DNA from: Thermogymnomonas acidicola JCM 13583
GTDB taxonomy: Archaea; Thermoplasmatota; Thermoplasmata; Thermoplasmatales; Thermoplasmataceae
Length of the DNA stretch: 37,469 bases
Direction: 5' to 3'
NCBI RefSeq assembly: GCF_001316105.1
Contig: NZ_BBCP01000013.1
Span: forward strand, 1 to 37,469
Part shown: piece after piece, positions 1 to 9,014 of the stretch
Position numbering within the stretch: the first letter of the stretch is position 1
Layout: each line of letters opens with the position of its first letter
Notes under the pieces: model-generated
The model's input: only the letters and a program-made list of their open reading frames with translations
Databases searched by the model: none
What the model was told of the DNA's origin: nothing
Translations under genes and position numbers: made by a program

Positions 1-939
1 GGGGCGATAGCGTATGTTTCCATTGGCCTCGCCACATCCATCTCTGCACTATCAGCCAGGGGCCGCAGCTTCATCGCTCCCATCGCAGCTGTGGCCGCAG
101 CAGATGCCCTTACTGTCTACTTCACCGGCCTGTACTCGGTGATACCCTCATCCGTGCTGTCACTCCTATCCGCATATTACATCTACACCCCCCCCGGGCT
201 TTTACCTACCTTTCTCCGCGCTTTTCGTGCTTTCCATCGCGGCATCTGCACTCAGGATTGACGGTTACTGGCCAGGGGCAGACATAGGGATCTCCGCGGG
301 CACGATAATAGCAATGCTCATGGACGGCCGCATAAGGGGCTACGTCAGGAGGAACGAGAGCATGAAGGGCAGGGACAGAGGGAGGGAGATAAACAGGGAC
401 ATAATGCAGAGCGTTGTGGGGAGCATAATAATAGGCGCAGTCTTCGCCTTCGGGCTCACCCTGGCAAGGGAACTCGTCTCGGTGGCTGCGCTCATCCTCT
501 ACATCGTCGGCTCATACTTCACCACACACACGGAGAGCTGGGCAGCCAGCTTCCTCCTTTCCCTTGAGAGGGGGGCGGGACGCCCCCCCTGGGAATAGGG
601 GCCATATGGTTCGCCTCAGGGGTGCTGCTTGCCCTGGCCATTGTGCCGCACGTCAGGCTGCTCGCCGTAACTCTCTTTGTGCTTGTCATAGGCGATTCGC
701 TTGCAACCATTGTCGGGACAAGCGTGAAATCTGCGAGGCTCATATTCAACAGGAAGAAGAGCGTCGCCGGCTTCCTCGCAATATTCCTCTCGTCTGCACT
801 CTTCGGCCTCTTCATGGCTGGCTGGCATGGCGTTGTCCTCGCACTGGCCGGCTCGCTGGTGGAGAGTGCCGCAAGGTACCCGTTCGACGACAACTACCTG
901 ATACCGCTCACCTGCGCGCTGATCTCAAACGCCCTCTGA
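1..939 (+). CDS. Dolichol kinase / CTP-dependent lipid kinase-like membrane protein, 5' truncated
   Basis: The gene runs in from the left edge, so the start is missing. It is a polytopic, Ala/Leu/Ile-rich membrane protein. The C-terminal part carries the signature of the dolichol kinase / phosphatidate cytidylyltransferase-like family (SEC59/COG0170): GDSLATIVG at about 685-711, a KKSVAGFLA segment, then a closing FDDNYLIPL. Family members phosphorylate polyprenol-type lipids with CTP, or make CDP-lipids, at the membrane; here that is inferred from motifs. The reading frame changes twice: at the C8 run 187-194 and at the G6 run 570-575 (4 G restores frame). The C7 run near 582 is in frame but probably adds one Pro. 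The stop TGA (937-939) lies 2 nt from the end of the convergent acetyltransferase gene. A plain integral membrane protein is the fallback call. Confidence 0.7.
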
Positions 940-941
940 CC

Positions 942-1886
942 TCACTTCCTGTAGTATATGACCTCCCTGGGGGGGTACCGGCTCTCTGTGAAACCGAGGG
1001 AAGAGTAGAGGTCCCTGGCCCTGTTGCCTCAGTGACCCACAGGTAAGCCTTGAAGAAGCCCATTCCCCCCTCAGGGACGAGAGTGCCATCTGCATGAGCG
1101 CCGTGCCCAGGCCGTTGCCCCCCCTGTACTCAGGCTTCACGAATACGTTCAGGATTGTGGGGAGCATGTCCTTCCTGCCCTGCACACGCCCGTCCGTGCA
1201 CACCACTGCTCCGATGAGCGATGCCTTGTGGAAGGCCAGGTATGAGGCGTTCTGCAGTACATTTCCGTATGAGCCGCTGAAGATGTTCCTTGTGACCGCG
1301 AGCCTGTCCTCCTCCGATGATGCCAGCAGTATCTCGTCCTGGGTGCCCCCCCTGTAGCACTCGTACTCCAGGGAGGAGTATGCCCTTATATCCAGCCCCC
1401 CCTCCAGGCCGGTGACGCTGATCTCCCTGGGTAGAGATGGCTCCCCGGGCTTGTTATCCGCCAGGTCGTATTCCATCCTCACCCTGGTTATCTTCCTGAA
1501 GCCCATGGATGCGAGCACGGGCCCCGAGATCCCGTTGTCCTGGAAGACCTCGTTCATCATGGTCATGCGGCCTGAGGAGGAGACAGAGCCCACTATCCAC
1601 TCCACTATGTTCCTGAGCCTCTGCTCGTTTGCAAAGGCAGGATCTGTGAAGCCAACCGTTGCGAAAGAACGGTCACGCATCTCCGAGCTGTCCATGAAAA
1701 AGCCATAGGCTGCAACGTTTATTCCGCTGAGTATGACCCTTGACTTTATCCTGTTGGAGTTAAGGAGGTTGATGATGGCCCTGAACTGGTCCCTGATCTG
1801 CATGTCAGGGTATATCGATTCGAGATGGGAGATCTGCTCCCCCCCAGTATGGCATCCCAGTCCAGCTTGATGTTGCTGAGCTCCAT
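942..1886 (-). CDS. GNAT-family N-acetyltransferase
   Basis: A protein of about 310 residues whose C-terminal half is a GNAT acetyl-CoA-binding domain: LNVFVKPEYRGGNGLGTALM is motif A (the Gly-rich pyrophosphate loop), followed in the reconstructed frame by a DLYSSLGF segment, the usual motif B end. The N-terminal half has no obvious family, so the acetyl acceptor is unknown. I chose the ATG at 1884-1886 because it extends the frame to a compact start. Three run-length errors break it: C7 at 1839-1845 (about 5 needed), C6 at 1065-1070 (4 needed) and C3 at 1019-1021 (4 needed, a contraction next to a GGCC). With these corrected it ends TGA at 942, almost abutting the convergent membrane gene. 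Confidence 0.75.
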
Positions 1887-2074
1887 CAACCGATCATTGT
1901 AGTGTCAGATTTAACCTTATTTGGACAGGGGGGAGTGTGCCCGAGGCCTGTATTTGGGTAGCATGCCATGGAGACCACCGGGCCATGCGAGCGCATCCGT
2001 GGGCCGCACGGAAATGCACCAGCTCTGCCTGAAATGTGTGCATCAGGCTTATCTATCTGTAAGGTATACCATTG

Positions 2075-2083
2075 TTTATAAAC
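2075..2083 (+). promoter_or_regulatory. TATA-box-like promoter for malic enzyme
   Basis: TTTATAAAC lies about 67 nt before the proposed TTG start. It would give a short leader containing a GGAGG motif at 2132-2136, about 9 nt before TTG 2146. This is one of few genes here that seems to have a leader and a Shine-Dalgarno site. Confidence 0.5.
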
Positions 2084-2145
2084 GCCCGGCACAGTTCTGG
2101 ACTGGATCGCTGTCAGTTTCTGCGCTGGGCTGGAGGTTGAGGAGC

Positions 2146-3511
2146 TTGCTTGATGAGGAGGCCAGGACTGAGGGATTCAACGAGATGGCCCTTAAGTTTT
2201 CTGAATACTACAAGGGGGGGAAGATACAGATATTCCCGAAGGTCCCGGTGAGATCCCTGGAGGACTTCTCCTTCTGGTACACCCCGGGGGGGGTCGCCGC
2301 TGTTTCCAGGAAGATAGCGGAGAACGCGGACAACTCGTTCGAATACACCGGCAGGTGGAACAGCATAGGAATACTCACTGACGGCACGAGGGTGCTCGGC
2401 CTTGGCAATGTAGGGCCAGAGGCGCCATGGCCGTTATGGAGGGGAAGTCGCTAATATTCAACGTGCTCGGTGCAGTCAACGCAGTGCCCATACCCATCAG
2501 GGTCAGGACAAGGGATGAGTTTGTCTCGGTGGCGAGGGCGCTTGAGCCAGCCTTTGGGGGGGCTTCAACCTGGAGGACATAGAGTCGCCGAAGTGCTTCT
2601 TCATCCTGGAGGAACTCCAGAAGTCCCTCTCAATACCGGCATGGCATGACGACCAGCTGGGCACGGCATCTATCACGCTTGCCGGACTCATAAACTCGCT
2701 CAGGATAGTTGGTAAGAAACACGAGGACACGACTGTTGTGCTCTTCGGCTCCGGTGCCGCAAACATAGCCACGGCCCACCTCCTGATGGCGGCAGGCTTC
2801 AGGGGGGGAGAACATAATAATATGCGATTCAAAGGGGATACTGCACCCTGAGAGGGAGGACATGGACCAGCTCATGCTCAACAACCCGTGGAAGTACAGG
2901 CTGGCCATGATCACCAACGGCGAGAGGAGGAAGGGCGGGCCCGAGGAAGCCTTCAGGGGGGGGCAGATGTCGTTGTGTCAGCTGCGAAGCAGGGGGGGCC
3001 AGGGACGATCAAGAAGGAGTGGATAAGGTCAATGGACAGGGACCCTATAATATTCGCCCTGGCCAACCCGATACCTGAGATATGGCCGTCCGAGGCCAGG
3101 GAGGCGGGTGCGAGGATAGTTGCTACCGGAAGGGGCGATTTCCCCCCCAACCAGATAAACAACAGCCTGATATTCCCCGGTGTGTTCAGGGGGGGCGTGC
3201 TGGACGCCAGGGCAAAGGGGGGGGTGAACTTCAAGGTGATGGTTGCCGCTTCGTACGAGCTGGCGGACTATGTGAAGGAGCCCACTGAGGAGAAGATCGT
3301 GCCAACAATGGAGGAGTGGGAGATCTATCCGAGGGTTGCAAGTGCGGTGGCCTACGAGACCGCATCACAGGGCCTGGCCAGGAGGAGCGGCAGCAAGGAG
3401 CACTTCCTGAAGGTGGCCACAGAGATGATAGAGAACAACAGGAGGGTGTACGAGAGGATGCTGAGTGAGGGCCTCATAAAGCCCCCCCTGCCCGGGACGG
3501 TGAGGAAATGA
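2146..3511 (+). CDS. Malic enzyme (NAD(P)-dependent malate decarboxylating)
   Basis: Oxidatively decarboxylates malate to pyruvate, linking the TCA cycle to pyruvate in the cytoplasm. Recognisable family blocks in order: ALKF..YYKGGKI, a WYTPG(G)VAAVS block, [25 protein letters not shown], a FGGFNLEDI block, the Rossmann [17 protein letters not shown], and VATGRGDFP(P)NQINN. The extra G in YTPGGVA (run 2286-2293), the extra P in FPPNQ (3142-3148) and the extra G in KQGGPG (2992-2998) are absent from the family, so the tracts look inflated by 3. Frameshifts lie at 2421-2427 (GCGGCC read as GCGCC), 2566-2572, 2802-2808 and 2956-2963. The start is uncertain: TTG 2146 follows GGAGG; ATG 2182 is an alternative. 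The stop overlaps the next gene as ATGA. Confidence 0.9.
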
Positions 3512-3999
3512 AGGCACAGATCGAGATAAGGAGGATGGAGGAGAGGGACCTGGGGGGGACAGCGGCAGACCTGGTACTGAGGCTCAAGAGGCTGAACGAG
3601 GAGTTCGATTCGGTGTTCGAGGTTGCGGAGGACGCCAGGGAGAAGATCGAGGAGATGCTGGCCAGGTTCGCCAGCGACAGGGAAAACCACCTTGTCATGG
3701 TGGCTGAGAGCGGTGGCAAGGTGGTGGGCATTGTCTTCGTGACAGTTGTCGACCGCAGCTTCTACTCACCGAAGGAGGAGGCCAGGATAGTGGACTTCTA
3801 CATCATGCCGGAGTTCAGGAGGAAGGGCATAGGGAAAATGCTAATAGAGAGGGTGACCAGGGAACTGAACGAGAAGGGCGTCAGGTTCGTCACTGCGGAG
3901 TTCCCGTCGCACAACCTGATAGCCCTGAACTTCTACAGGGGGGGCATAGGGTTCCGGGAGATACTCTCCGTTTACGGAAAGCCGATAGAAGAAGACTAG
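3508..3999 (+). CDS. GNAT N-acetyltransferase (RimI-like)
   Basis: A single-domain GNAT of 163 residues. Motif A is seen as IVDFYIMPEFRRKGIGKMLI at about residues 91-110 (the R/Q-x-x-G-x-G/A acetyl-CoA loop is RRKGIGK), followed by a C-terminal NFYRGGIGFREI block in which the family normally has one Gly. The substrate cannot be told from sequence; protein N-termini or small amines are typical. It starts at an ATG overlapping the malic enzyme stop (ATGA), so the two are co-transcribed. The run at 3550-3556 gives an extra Gly in DLGGTA and the run near 3938 gives the extra Gly in YRGGIG; both keep frame. Its TAG stop shares a CTAG palindrome with the convergent regulator gene. Confidence 0.85.
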   Translation: MKAQIEIRRMEERDLGGTAADLVLRLKRLNEEFDSVFEVAEDAREKIEEMLARFASDRENHLVMVAESGGKVVGIVFVTVVDRSFYSPKEEARIVDFYIMPEFRRKGIGKMLIERVTRELNEKGVRFVTAEFPSHNLIALNFYRGGIGFREILSVYGKPIEED

Positions 4000-4651
4000 A
4001 AGAGGCGCTCGAACCTCAGCGCCATCGATACTTTTTCAGGTATCTCGATCTCCCTCTTTGTCACAGGTACGGTGATGACCCCCTTCCTTTTCACGCCTAT
4101 TATTGAGCCGGGGGGGTACATGTTGTTCTCTGTGAGGAAAGAGAGGATCTCCGAAGTCTCGTATATGACCCTGGTTAGCCTGAGCACCGAGCCTGAGGGG
4201 ACAGAGGAGAGCTTTATGTCTGCAGGTTCCTGGCACCTGCCTTCCCTGTCAGGTATGGGATTGCCATGGGGGGGCACCTGTCGCAGCCGTACGTGCTGCA
4301 TATCCTCTCTGCCATCTCCTCCGTTATGCCGTGCTCTATGCCCATGGCCTGGTCATCCAGCACCTCCCAGGGCATGCCTAGGCCCTTCCAGAGGAGCACC
4401 TCCGCAAGCCTGTGCTTTCTCAGGAACAGGTTCGCCTCCACCTGGCCCATCTCAGACAGCACGTACCTCCCCCCCCGGCTCTGCCTGATTACGAGCCCCC
4501 CCCTCCCTTCGAGTATCTTTATCTCGTCGTAGGCGCTCTGCCTCTTCGTCCTCAGCCTGTTGGCTATTTCCGTTAGAGTGGCGCACCCCTTGTATTTGGT
4601 GAGTTCGTCGATTATCTTGAGGTAGTCCTCGGTAGTGATGGACTTCTCCAT
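3996..4651 (-). CDS. DtxR/MntR-family metal-dependent transcriptional regulator
   Basis: About 215 residues. The N-terminal winged helix (TTEDYLKIIDEL, LTEIANRL, KRQSAYDEIKILE) is followed by the metal-binding/dimerisation domain with RKHRLAEVLL, EHGITEEMAERI and the hallmark C-x-x-C-P-H-G-N-P-I-P block, then an SH3-like FeoA domain ending ALRFERLF. Such proteins repress metal uptake genes when loaded with Mn(II) or Fe(II). The hallmark is split by the G7 run at 4268-4274 (5 restores CPHGNPIP). Extra residues in YPPGS, GRGGL and SRGGRY come from other inflated runs. ATG 4651 is preferred over TTG 4660 because a TATA box sits about 28 nt upstream. The downstream DUF302/ABC genes are read the same way but start beyond its promoter, so regulation of them is only a guess. 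Confidence 0.88.
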
Positions 4652-4674
4652 TCCTGGCAAATATTCCTCCGTAC

Positions 4675-4687
4675 CTTAAATATATAT
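4675..4687 (-). promoter_or_regulatory. TATA-box-like promoter for the DtxR gene
   Basis: An A/T-rich ATATATATTTAAG on the minus strand centred about 28 nt before ATG 4651. This suits a leaderless transcript. It overlaps the 3' end of the DUF302 gene. Confidence 0.6.
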
Positions 4688-5091
4688 CAGGCGTCGAGCC
4701 GGCTCCCCCCCGATGCCTCCAGGGAGAGCGAGGTGAGGAGGGACTTCATCCTTGAGAGTGCCTCAACGTTTGACAGGTCCTGGGATAACCACTCCGGGTT
4801 CCTGAAACCAACTGCGGTCTTCCCCTCCTTCTCGTAGACAAGGATTTTCAGGGGGGGAGTTCCAGGGCCACCCTGGGGGGGTTCTCCACCATAAGGGGGG
4901 GCGTGCCTGCCCTCGGGTCACCGAAGGATACCACAGTGGCATTCCCCATACTCAGCCCGACGGACTCCGCGTTCTTCCTGTGGTCTACCTCACAGAAGAT
5001 GGTGAGGCTGCGCTTCCTCACTGCCCCCTCTGAGCCTCTCCAGTGTCTCCTGGAAGCCGTAAGTGCTCACGAACTCTATATAATGCTGCAT
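4687..5091 (-). CDS. DUF302 domain protein
   Basis: About 133 residues in three frame pieces. Read together they give the DUF302 pattern: a T-L-E-R-L-R helix, IFCEVDHRKNAESVGL, then VVSFGDPRAGTPLM, an ENP..ALELPLKILVYE strand pair and a C-terminal FRNPEWL. DUF302 is a small alpha/beta fold of unknown biochemical role, often found beside metal, redox or copper genes. Frame breaks lie at C5 5024-5028 (4 needed) and G7 4851-4857 (5 needed); the G7 runs near 4876 and 4898 are in frame but add Pro residues to the conserved GTPL and ENP segments. The ATG 5089-5091 start has no upstream in-frame alternative. The stop TGA is at 4687-4689. Confidence 0.75.
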
Positions 5092-5122
5092 ACACCTACA
5101 TTATCTGGATGTGTATTTCAAC

Positions 5123-6029
5123 CTATTCCCCACTGGTTATCCTGACATACTGGCCTTCCAGGTCGTCGTAGACCTCAGCGGACACAAGGTCTGGTAGGGT
5201 CGATGAGTACTGGGACAGGAAGCCATTCAGTGTCATTCCTGGAGGGAGCCTTATGACAGCGCTTCTCCCCCCCTCCACCTCCACGGTTTCGAACGGCAGT
5301 GCTAGAACGCCGTCCCCCCCTGGCTGGAAAAGGTGAGCCTGACCAGGCTTGTGTCAGACCGGATGGGTGCGTCCAGCATCTTCCTCCCGTGGTCTATTAT
5401 AAGTACCCTGTCACAGACTTCCCTGGCCTCGTATATGAGGTGGGTGCTCAGGATCACCATGGCCTCCTTGTCCCTACCCATCTTCCTTATTATCTCCCTG
5501 AACTCCCTCATGCCAGCTGGGTCCAGGCCGAATGAGGGTTCGTCCAGTATTATGATCTCCGGCCTCCCTATCATGGCGGAGGCCAGGCCCAGCCTCTGCT
5601 TCATCCCCCCCTTGAGTAGCCGCCGGTCTTCCTGTCGAGGTAAGGGGGGGTGATGCCCGTGAGCTCAGCGACCCTCATGATCTCCTCCCTCGAATCGGAG
5701 CGGCCCGTGCGTATCTTGTAGTCGAAGTCCAGGATCTCCCTTGCGGTCAGGTAAGTGTAGAACTCCGGCTGCTCCACCAGCGCACCCACGGTACGGAGCG
5801 CCTTCCTCCTGTCCTGCCCCCCCACGGAGAAGCCATTTATGGACACTTCTCCACTGTCGGGGTGTATCATGCCCGTTATGACCTTCATGAGCGTCGTCTT
5901 CCCCCCCGCACCGTTGGGGCCAAGGAGCGCAACGGTTGTGTAGCCCTCAACGCTGAAGGAGAAGTCATCGAGGGCCACGATCTTACCGAATTTCTTCGTG
6001 ACCTTTCTTACCTCTAGGGATGGGCTCAT
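5123..6029 (-). CDS. ABC transporter ATP-binding protein (drug/polysaccharide-export type)
   Basis: The ATPase of an ABC-2 exporter, about 300 residues. Walker A reads GPNGAGGKTT, with one Gly too many: the C7 run at 5901-5907 should be C4 to give GPNGAGKTT. Other motifs: Q-loop in LVEQPEFY, signature YSRGMKQRL (split by the C7 run 5605-5611, 5 needed), Walker B IIILDEPSFGLDP, H-loop STHLIYE. A C-terminal accessory domain of about 90 residues follows and needs a second correction at 5314-5320; it ends RITSGE at the TAG 5123-5125. The ATG at 6029 overlaps the permease stop (ATGA). Third gene of an operon with the permease and an exodomain protein. The cargo is not evident. Confidence 0.9.
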
Positions 6030-6856
6030 TTCACTTCCCTTCTTTCAAATATAAGGGCACCTATCACGAAGGCAACCACCAGGTAGAGGACCATGATGTA
6101 GGCGTTCCGGGCCACCGTGGCATAGGGCATCGGTGACAGTGAGCCCGGAGCCCCGAATCCAGTTATGTTCACGTCCAGGTAGGCCTCCTCCACTGATGCT
6201 GCCACGTTGTTCAGAAGGTAGTAAGGGTCTATGTTGTAAAGGAGCTGCAGTATTATGTTTAGTGCGTCCAGGACTATGTAGTATGCAATCAGCACCGTTA
6301 TGTAAGCGTACATGTTCCTGCTGAAGAAGGTGCTGACCATGAAGGTTATGGACATTATGGTGGATATGAAGAGCAGGAGCATGCCCAGCGATATGTAGAA
6401 CTGCGGAACTGGCCCCATGCCCAGCAGGACCCGCAGCACAGCGACCTGGAACGCAATGTATATAAGGGCTATTATGACCGAGACTGTGAGCGCCGCCAGG
6501 TACTTGCCGGAGTAGAGGGTGAACCTCCCGACCGGCAGCTGGAATATGTGGTATGCAGTCCTGTTCTCCATCTCCCCCCCGGAGATGGCAGGGGAGCCGA
6601 AGAAGACCGAGGCGAAGACGGGCACGGTTGTGAGGACAAATGCCCAGAAGTAGGCGAAGACCCTGTACCTCAGCACGGGCGGGAGCGATGTCACGTGGAA
6701 ACTGGCCAGGAACTCCGGCACCTTGCTGTAGTACCTGAAGGAGAAGTACGTCATGAGGGACGATATCATGAGTATGAGGATGAGCATTAGGTAGAAGCTC
6801 CTTGACCGATAGTAGTTGCGCAGGTAGTGCACGTAAACTGTGGACAGGCTCGACAT
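6026..6856 (-). CDS. ABC-2 type transporter permease
   Basis: An intact 276-residue membrane protein with about six hydrophobic segments (near residues 22-38, 66-88, 110-135, 145-175, 182-210 and 250-270). The pattern of an N-terminal helix, a pair of central hairpins and a conserved Glu-rich loop after the second helix (GGEMENRTAYH) is that of ABC-2 permeases, where this loop contacts the ATPase. It forms the membrane channel for the ATPase encoded immediately downstream (4-nt overlap). One of the few genes here without a frame break, although GGEMEN contains an inflated C7 run (single Gly expected). The start ATG 6856 lies 3 nt after the stop of the upstream exodomain gene. Confidence 0.88.
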   Translation of the reverse strand: MSSLSTVYVHYLRNYYRSRSFYLMLILILMISSLMTYFSFRYYSKVPEFLASFHVTSLPPVLRYRVFAYFWAFVLTTVPVFASVFFGSPAISGGEMENRTAYHIFQLPVGRFTLYSGKYLAALTVSVIIALIYIAFQVAVLRVLLGMGPVPQFYISLGMLLLFISTIMSITFMVSTFFSRNMYAYITVLIAYYIVLDALNIILQLLYNIDPYYLLNNVAASVEEAYLDVNITGFGAPGSLSPMPYATVARNAYIMVLYLVVAFVIGALIFERREVK

Positions 6857-6858
6857 TC

Positions 6859-7705
6859 TTAACGCTCACGCCCCCCCTGAATGTATTTCAGAAGCACGGG
6901 CAGGGATGAGAGGCCCTCAGGGAAGTACACCTGCATTGTGCTTGATGTTAGGTCATAGGCCCTGCCCCCCCCGCCGGGTGGATCAGGTTAAGGGAGGCGA
7001 AGAACAGGGAAAGCTGGGTCTGGTTCGTGTCCTGCACGAAGACCAGGGTAGAGTTGGATGTCACGTTGACCGAGATGTGTCCGTAACTGCCCAGGGACAC
7101 TGCGAGGCTGAGGTTCACGGACGAGTTCAGGTACCGGGTGAGCTGCGAGCGGTATGAGGCGTTGCCAGAGGCCCGTAGCGATGAGACAACGCCCTGCAGG
7201 GAGCCTGCCACAGCATCCTGCGTCTGGGGGGGGAGTGAGAAGTAGAGGGTGCTGCCGGTTGAGAAATTGATCCCGGGCAGTTCCACCTCAATACCCCTGA
7301 CCTCGCTTATGTTCGAGACCCTGAAAACAGGGATCCCACTATAGTATTCGTATACGCTCACGTTCAGTCCATTAGTTCCAGCCTTGCCCAATGCGTTCGA
7401 CAGGTTCGCAGATGCGTTCACGGCACCGAGGTCATTGAGGGGGGGCAGTATTAACCCGAAGGAGGTGTTGTTCTGCATGAAAAAGTATATGCTTGTCCCG
7501 TTGTGGCGGAACTGGCCAACGACCATCGAGGATGCAGGGATATCGTCCTCAGGCCCGGTCTGAGCGTGAGAGTGCGCCGTCGAGGCGTGGTAAGCGAAGT
7601 AGGCGCCAGACCCCCCCCGGCCACAGCCAGCACGGCAACCAGGACGACCTTGAGAACCAGCGCCTTCATATGTAGTGTATACATCCTTGCCCTATTAACC
7701 TTCAT
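6859..7705 (-). CDS. Membrane-anchored extracellular protein of an ABC exporter operon
   Basis: The N-terminus MKVNRARMYTLHMKAL is followed by one hydrophobic helix (VLKVVLVAVLAVAGG), then a long, hydrophilic exodomain with about ten N-x-S/T sequons (for example NAS, NLS, NVS, NIS, NFS, NSS, NVT, NST, NQT). This is the look of an N-glycosylated archaeal surface protein tethered by an uncleaved signal anchor. I recognise no domain. The frame is broken at C8 7611-7618, just after the helix, and at C8 6965-6972 near the C-terminus. Corrected, the protein ends KYIQGGRER at TAA 6859-6861, 3 nt before the permease start, supporting one operon and a partnership with the transporter. ATG 7705 fits a TATA-like box about 25 nt upstream. 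Confidence 0.7.
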
Positions 7706-7726
7706 AACACCCGGTTTGATGAAAAG

Positions 7727-7752
7727 TTAGATATACATGATAGACTTTATCA
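7727..7752. promoter_or_regulatory. Divergent promoter region between exodomain gene and aromatic operon
   Basis: On the minus strand a TATATCTAAC element (about 7727-7736) sits about 25 nt before ATG 7705. On the plus strand GACTTTATCAC (about 7742-7752) sits about 26 nt before GTG 7774. Both suit leaderless transcription. Confidence 0.45.
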
Positions 7753-7773
7753 CGCATATGGCTCCAAACGGAA

Positions 7774-8349
7774 GTGGTTCACTTTATAGCCAGAGAGAGT
7801 GATCCGGGTAAGTGCATAGAGGACCTTAGGAAGGAGATGCTTTCTAACACACTCTCCATCCTGAGGCTGCTGAATGAGAGGCGCCGGATCGCTGTGGAGA
7901 TAGGGAGGGCCAAGACCTCGGGCCTTCCAGCACGTGTGCCCGAACAGGAGGAGAGGGTCATCCGCCAGATAGGGTCCGATGACCCGGTGGTGGCGAGGGA
8001 CATCAACCTGCTATTCGAGCTGAGCACACAGTGGCAGAAGAGGAGCGACATCAGCGCCCCCCCAGGGAGGTCAGCATTTCCGGCGACCCGGCCGGGCTGG
8101 AGTTCATCCTGGGTTCCCTGTGCGGATCGCCGGGCAGGATCGCGGAGGATACAGAGGGCACGGCCTTCGCATCCGCTTTCCTCATGAAGGGGGGCCACAT
8201 CTCCAGGGCCAGGGGGCAACCCTGTCTTGGTGTGCATAGGCTCCGGGAGGCAGGGGTGCGCTGCGGAAATCCGGGATGGCGTCCTCCACGCGGAGGACCT
8301 GGAAGGGCTCACCTCTCCCACCAGGCCGGTAAGGGTGGTGAGGGAATGA
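7774..8349 (+). CDS. Chorismate mutase (AroQ type) with an unrecognised C-terminal domain
   Basis: The first ~90 residues are an all-helical AroQ chorismate mutase: L-R-K-E-M, LLNERRRIAVEIGRAKT (the conserved R and K ligands), E-E-R-V-I-R-Q-I and D-I-N-L-L-F-E-L. It converts chorismate to prephenate in the cytoplasm. About 95 further residues follow, including ISISGDPAGLEFILGSLCG and VLVCIGSGRQGCAAEIRDG; I cannot assign them. They could be a regulatory domain. Frame breaks: C7 8057-8063 and G6 8189-8194 (5 needed). Corrected, the gene stops at TGA 8347-8349, overlapping the dehydrogenase start (ATGA). The GTG 7774 start is about 26 nt after a TATA-like element. It heads an operon with TyrA and DAHP synthase. 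Confidence 0.8.
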
Positions 8350-9014
8350 GGATAGCAGTGCTTGGCTCCGGGGGGGCCGCATGGGCAGCACCCTCATGGA
8401 GGTCCTGCTGGAGGCGGGCCACGATGTGGTCGGGTTCCACAGGCATGAGACGGAGGACATGCTCTACTCACTGGAAGAGTATGACCTTGCTGTTCTGTCC
8501 ATTCCGCCCCCCCGGGTTGCGGATGAGATACTCAGCAGGGAGAGGAAATACCTGGGCTTTGTGGAGGTGTGCGCGTCCAAGTCGCTCATGAGGAAGCACA
8601 GCGGCAGGATCATATCGATACACCCTCTCTATGGCCCCCCCATGAGTTACAAGGAGCCGTCCAGGAGGAACACTGTCCTCGTGAAGGACATCTCTGTGGA
8701 GGGCTCGCTTGGAGTGGTGAAGAGGATGCTCCCCAGGGACAGGATAATCGAGATGGGTTTCAGGGAGCACGACGAGTTCGTGCTGCACAACCTGGCGGTA
8801 CCGTATGCGGTCTCCCTGCTGGCCTCGAGGCTGCTCGGCCCCCGGCCCTCACCTACCGGTCTCGGCCCGCATGGCGCTCGAGTCCATGGCCTCCCTTGTG
8901 CATGGGGAGAGTATGGATGTTGTCACCGACATGCTGCAGGCTTACGGCGTGTGGCCCATCATCGAGGCTGCGGTGCGCTCCCTTGAGGAAGGTTACAGGG
9001 AGGTGGTCAGGTGA
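8346..9014 (+). CDS. tyrA: Prephenate dehydrogenase
   Basis: NAD(P)-dependent oxidative decarboxylation of prephenate to 4-hydroxyphenylpyruvate for tyrosine. The N-terminal Rossmann loop reads AVLGSGGRMGSTLM once the G7 run 8370-8376 is cut to 5; AVLSIPPP and SIHPLYGP(P)MS match the TyrA nucleotide/prephenate region (family HP-x-x-GP). The C-terminal helical dimerisation domain continues as LASRLLGPG, then SARMALESMASLVHGES, after correcting C5 8839-8843 to C4. At about 220 residues it is short for the family but complete in plan. It overlaps chorismate mutase by 4 nt and DAHP synthase by 4 nt (GTGA), so the three enzymes should be made together. Confidence 0.85.

Noticed and set aside
564-1046. 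Long plus-strand frame overlapping the lipid kinase and acetyltransferase ends
   Set aside because: Arg/His-rich, no motif, and a shadow of two well-supported genes.
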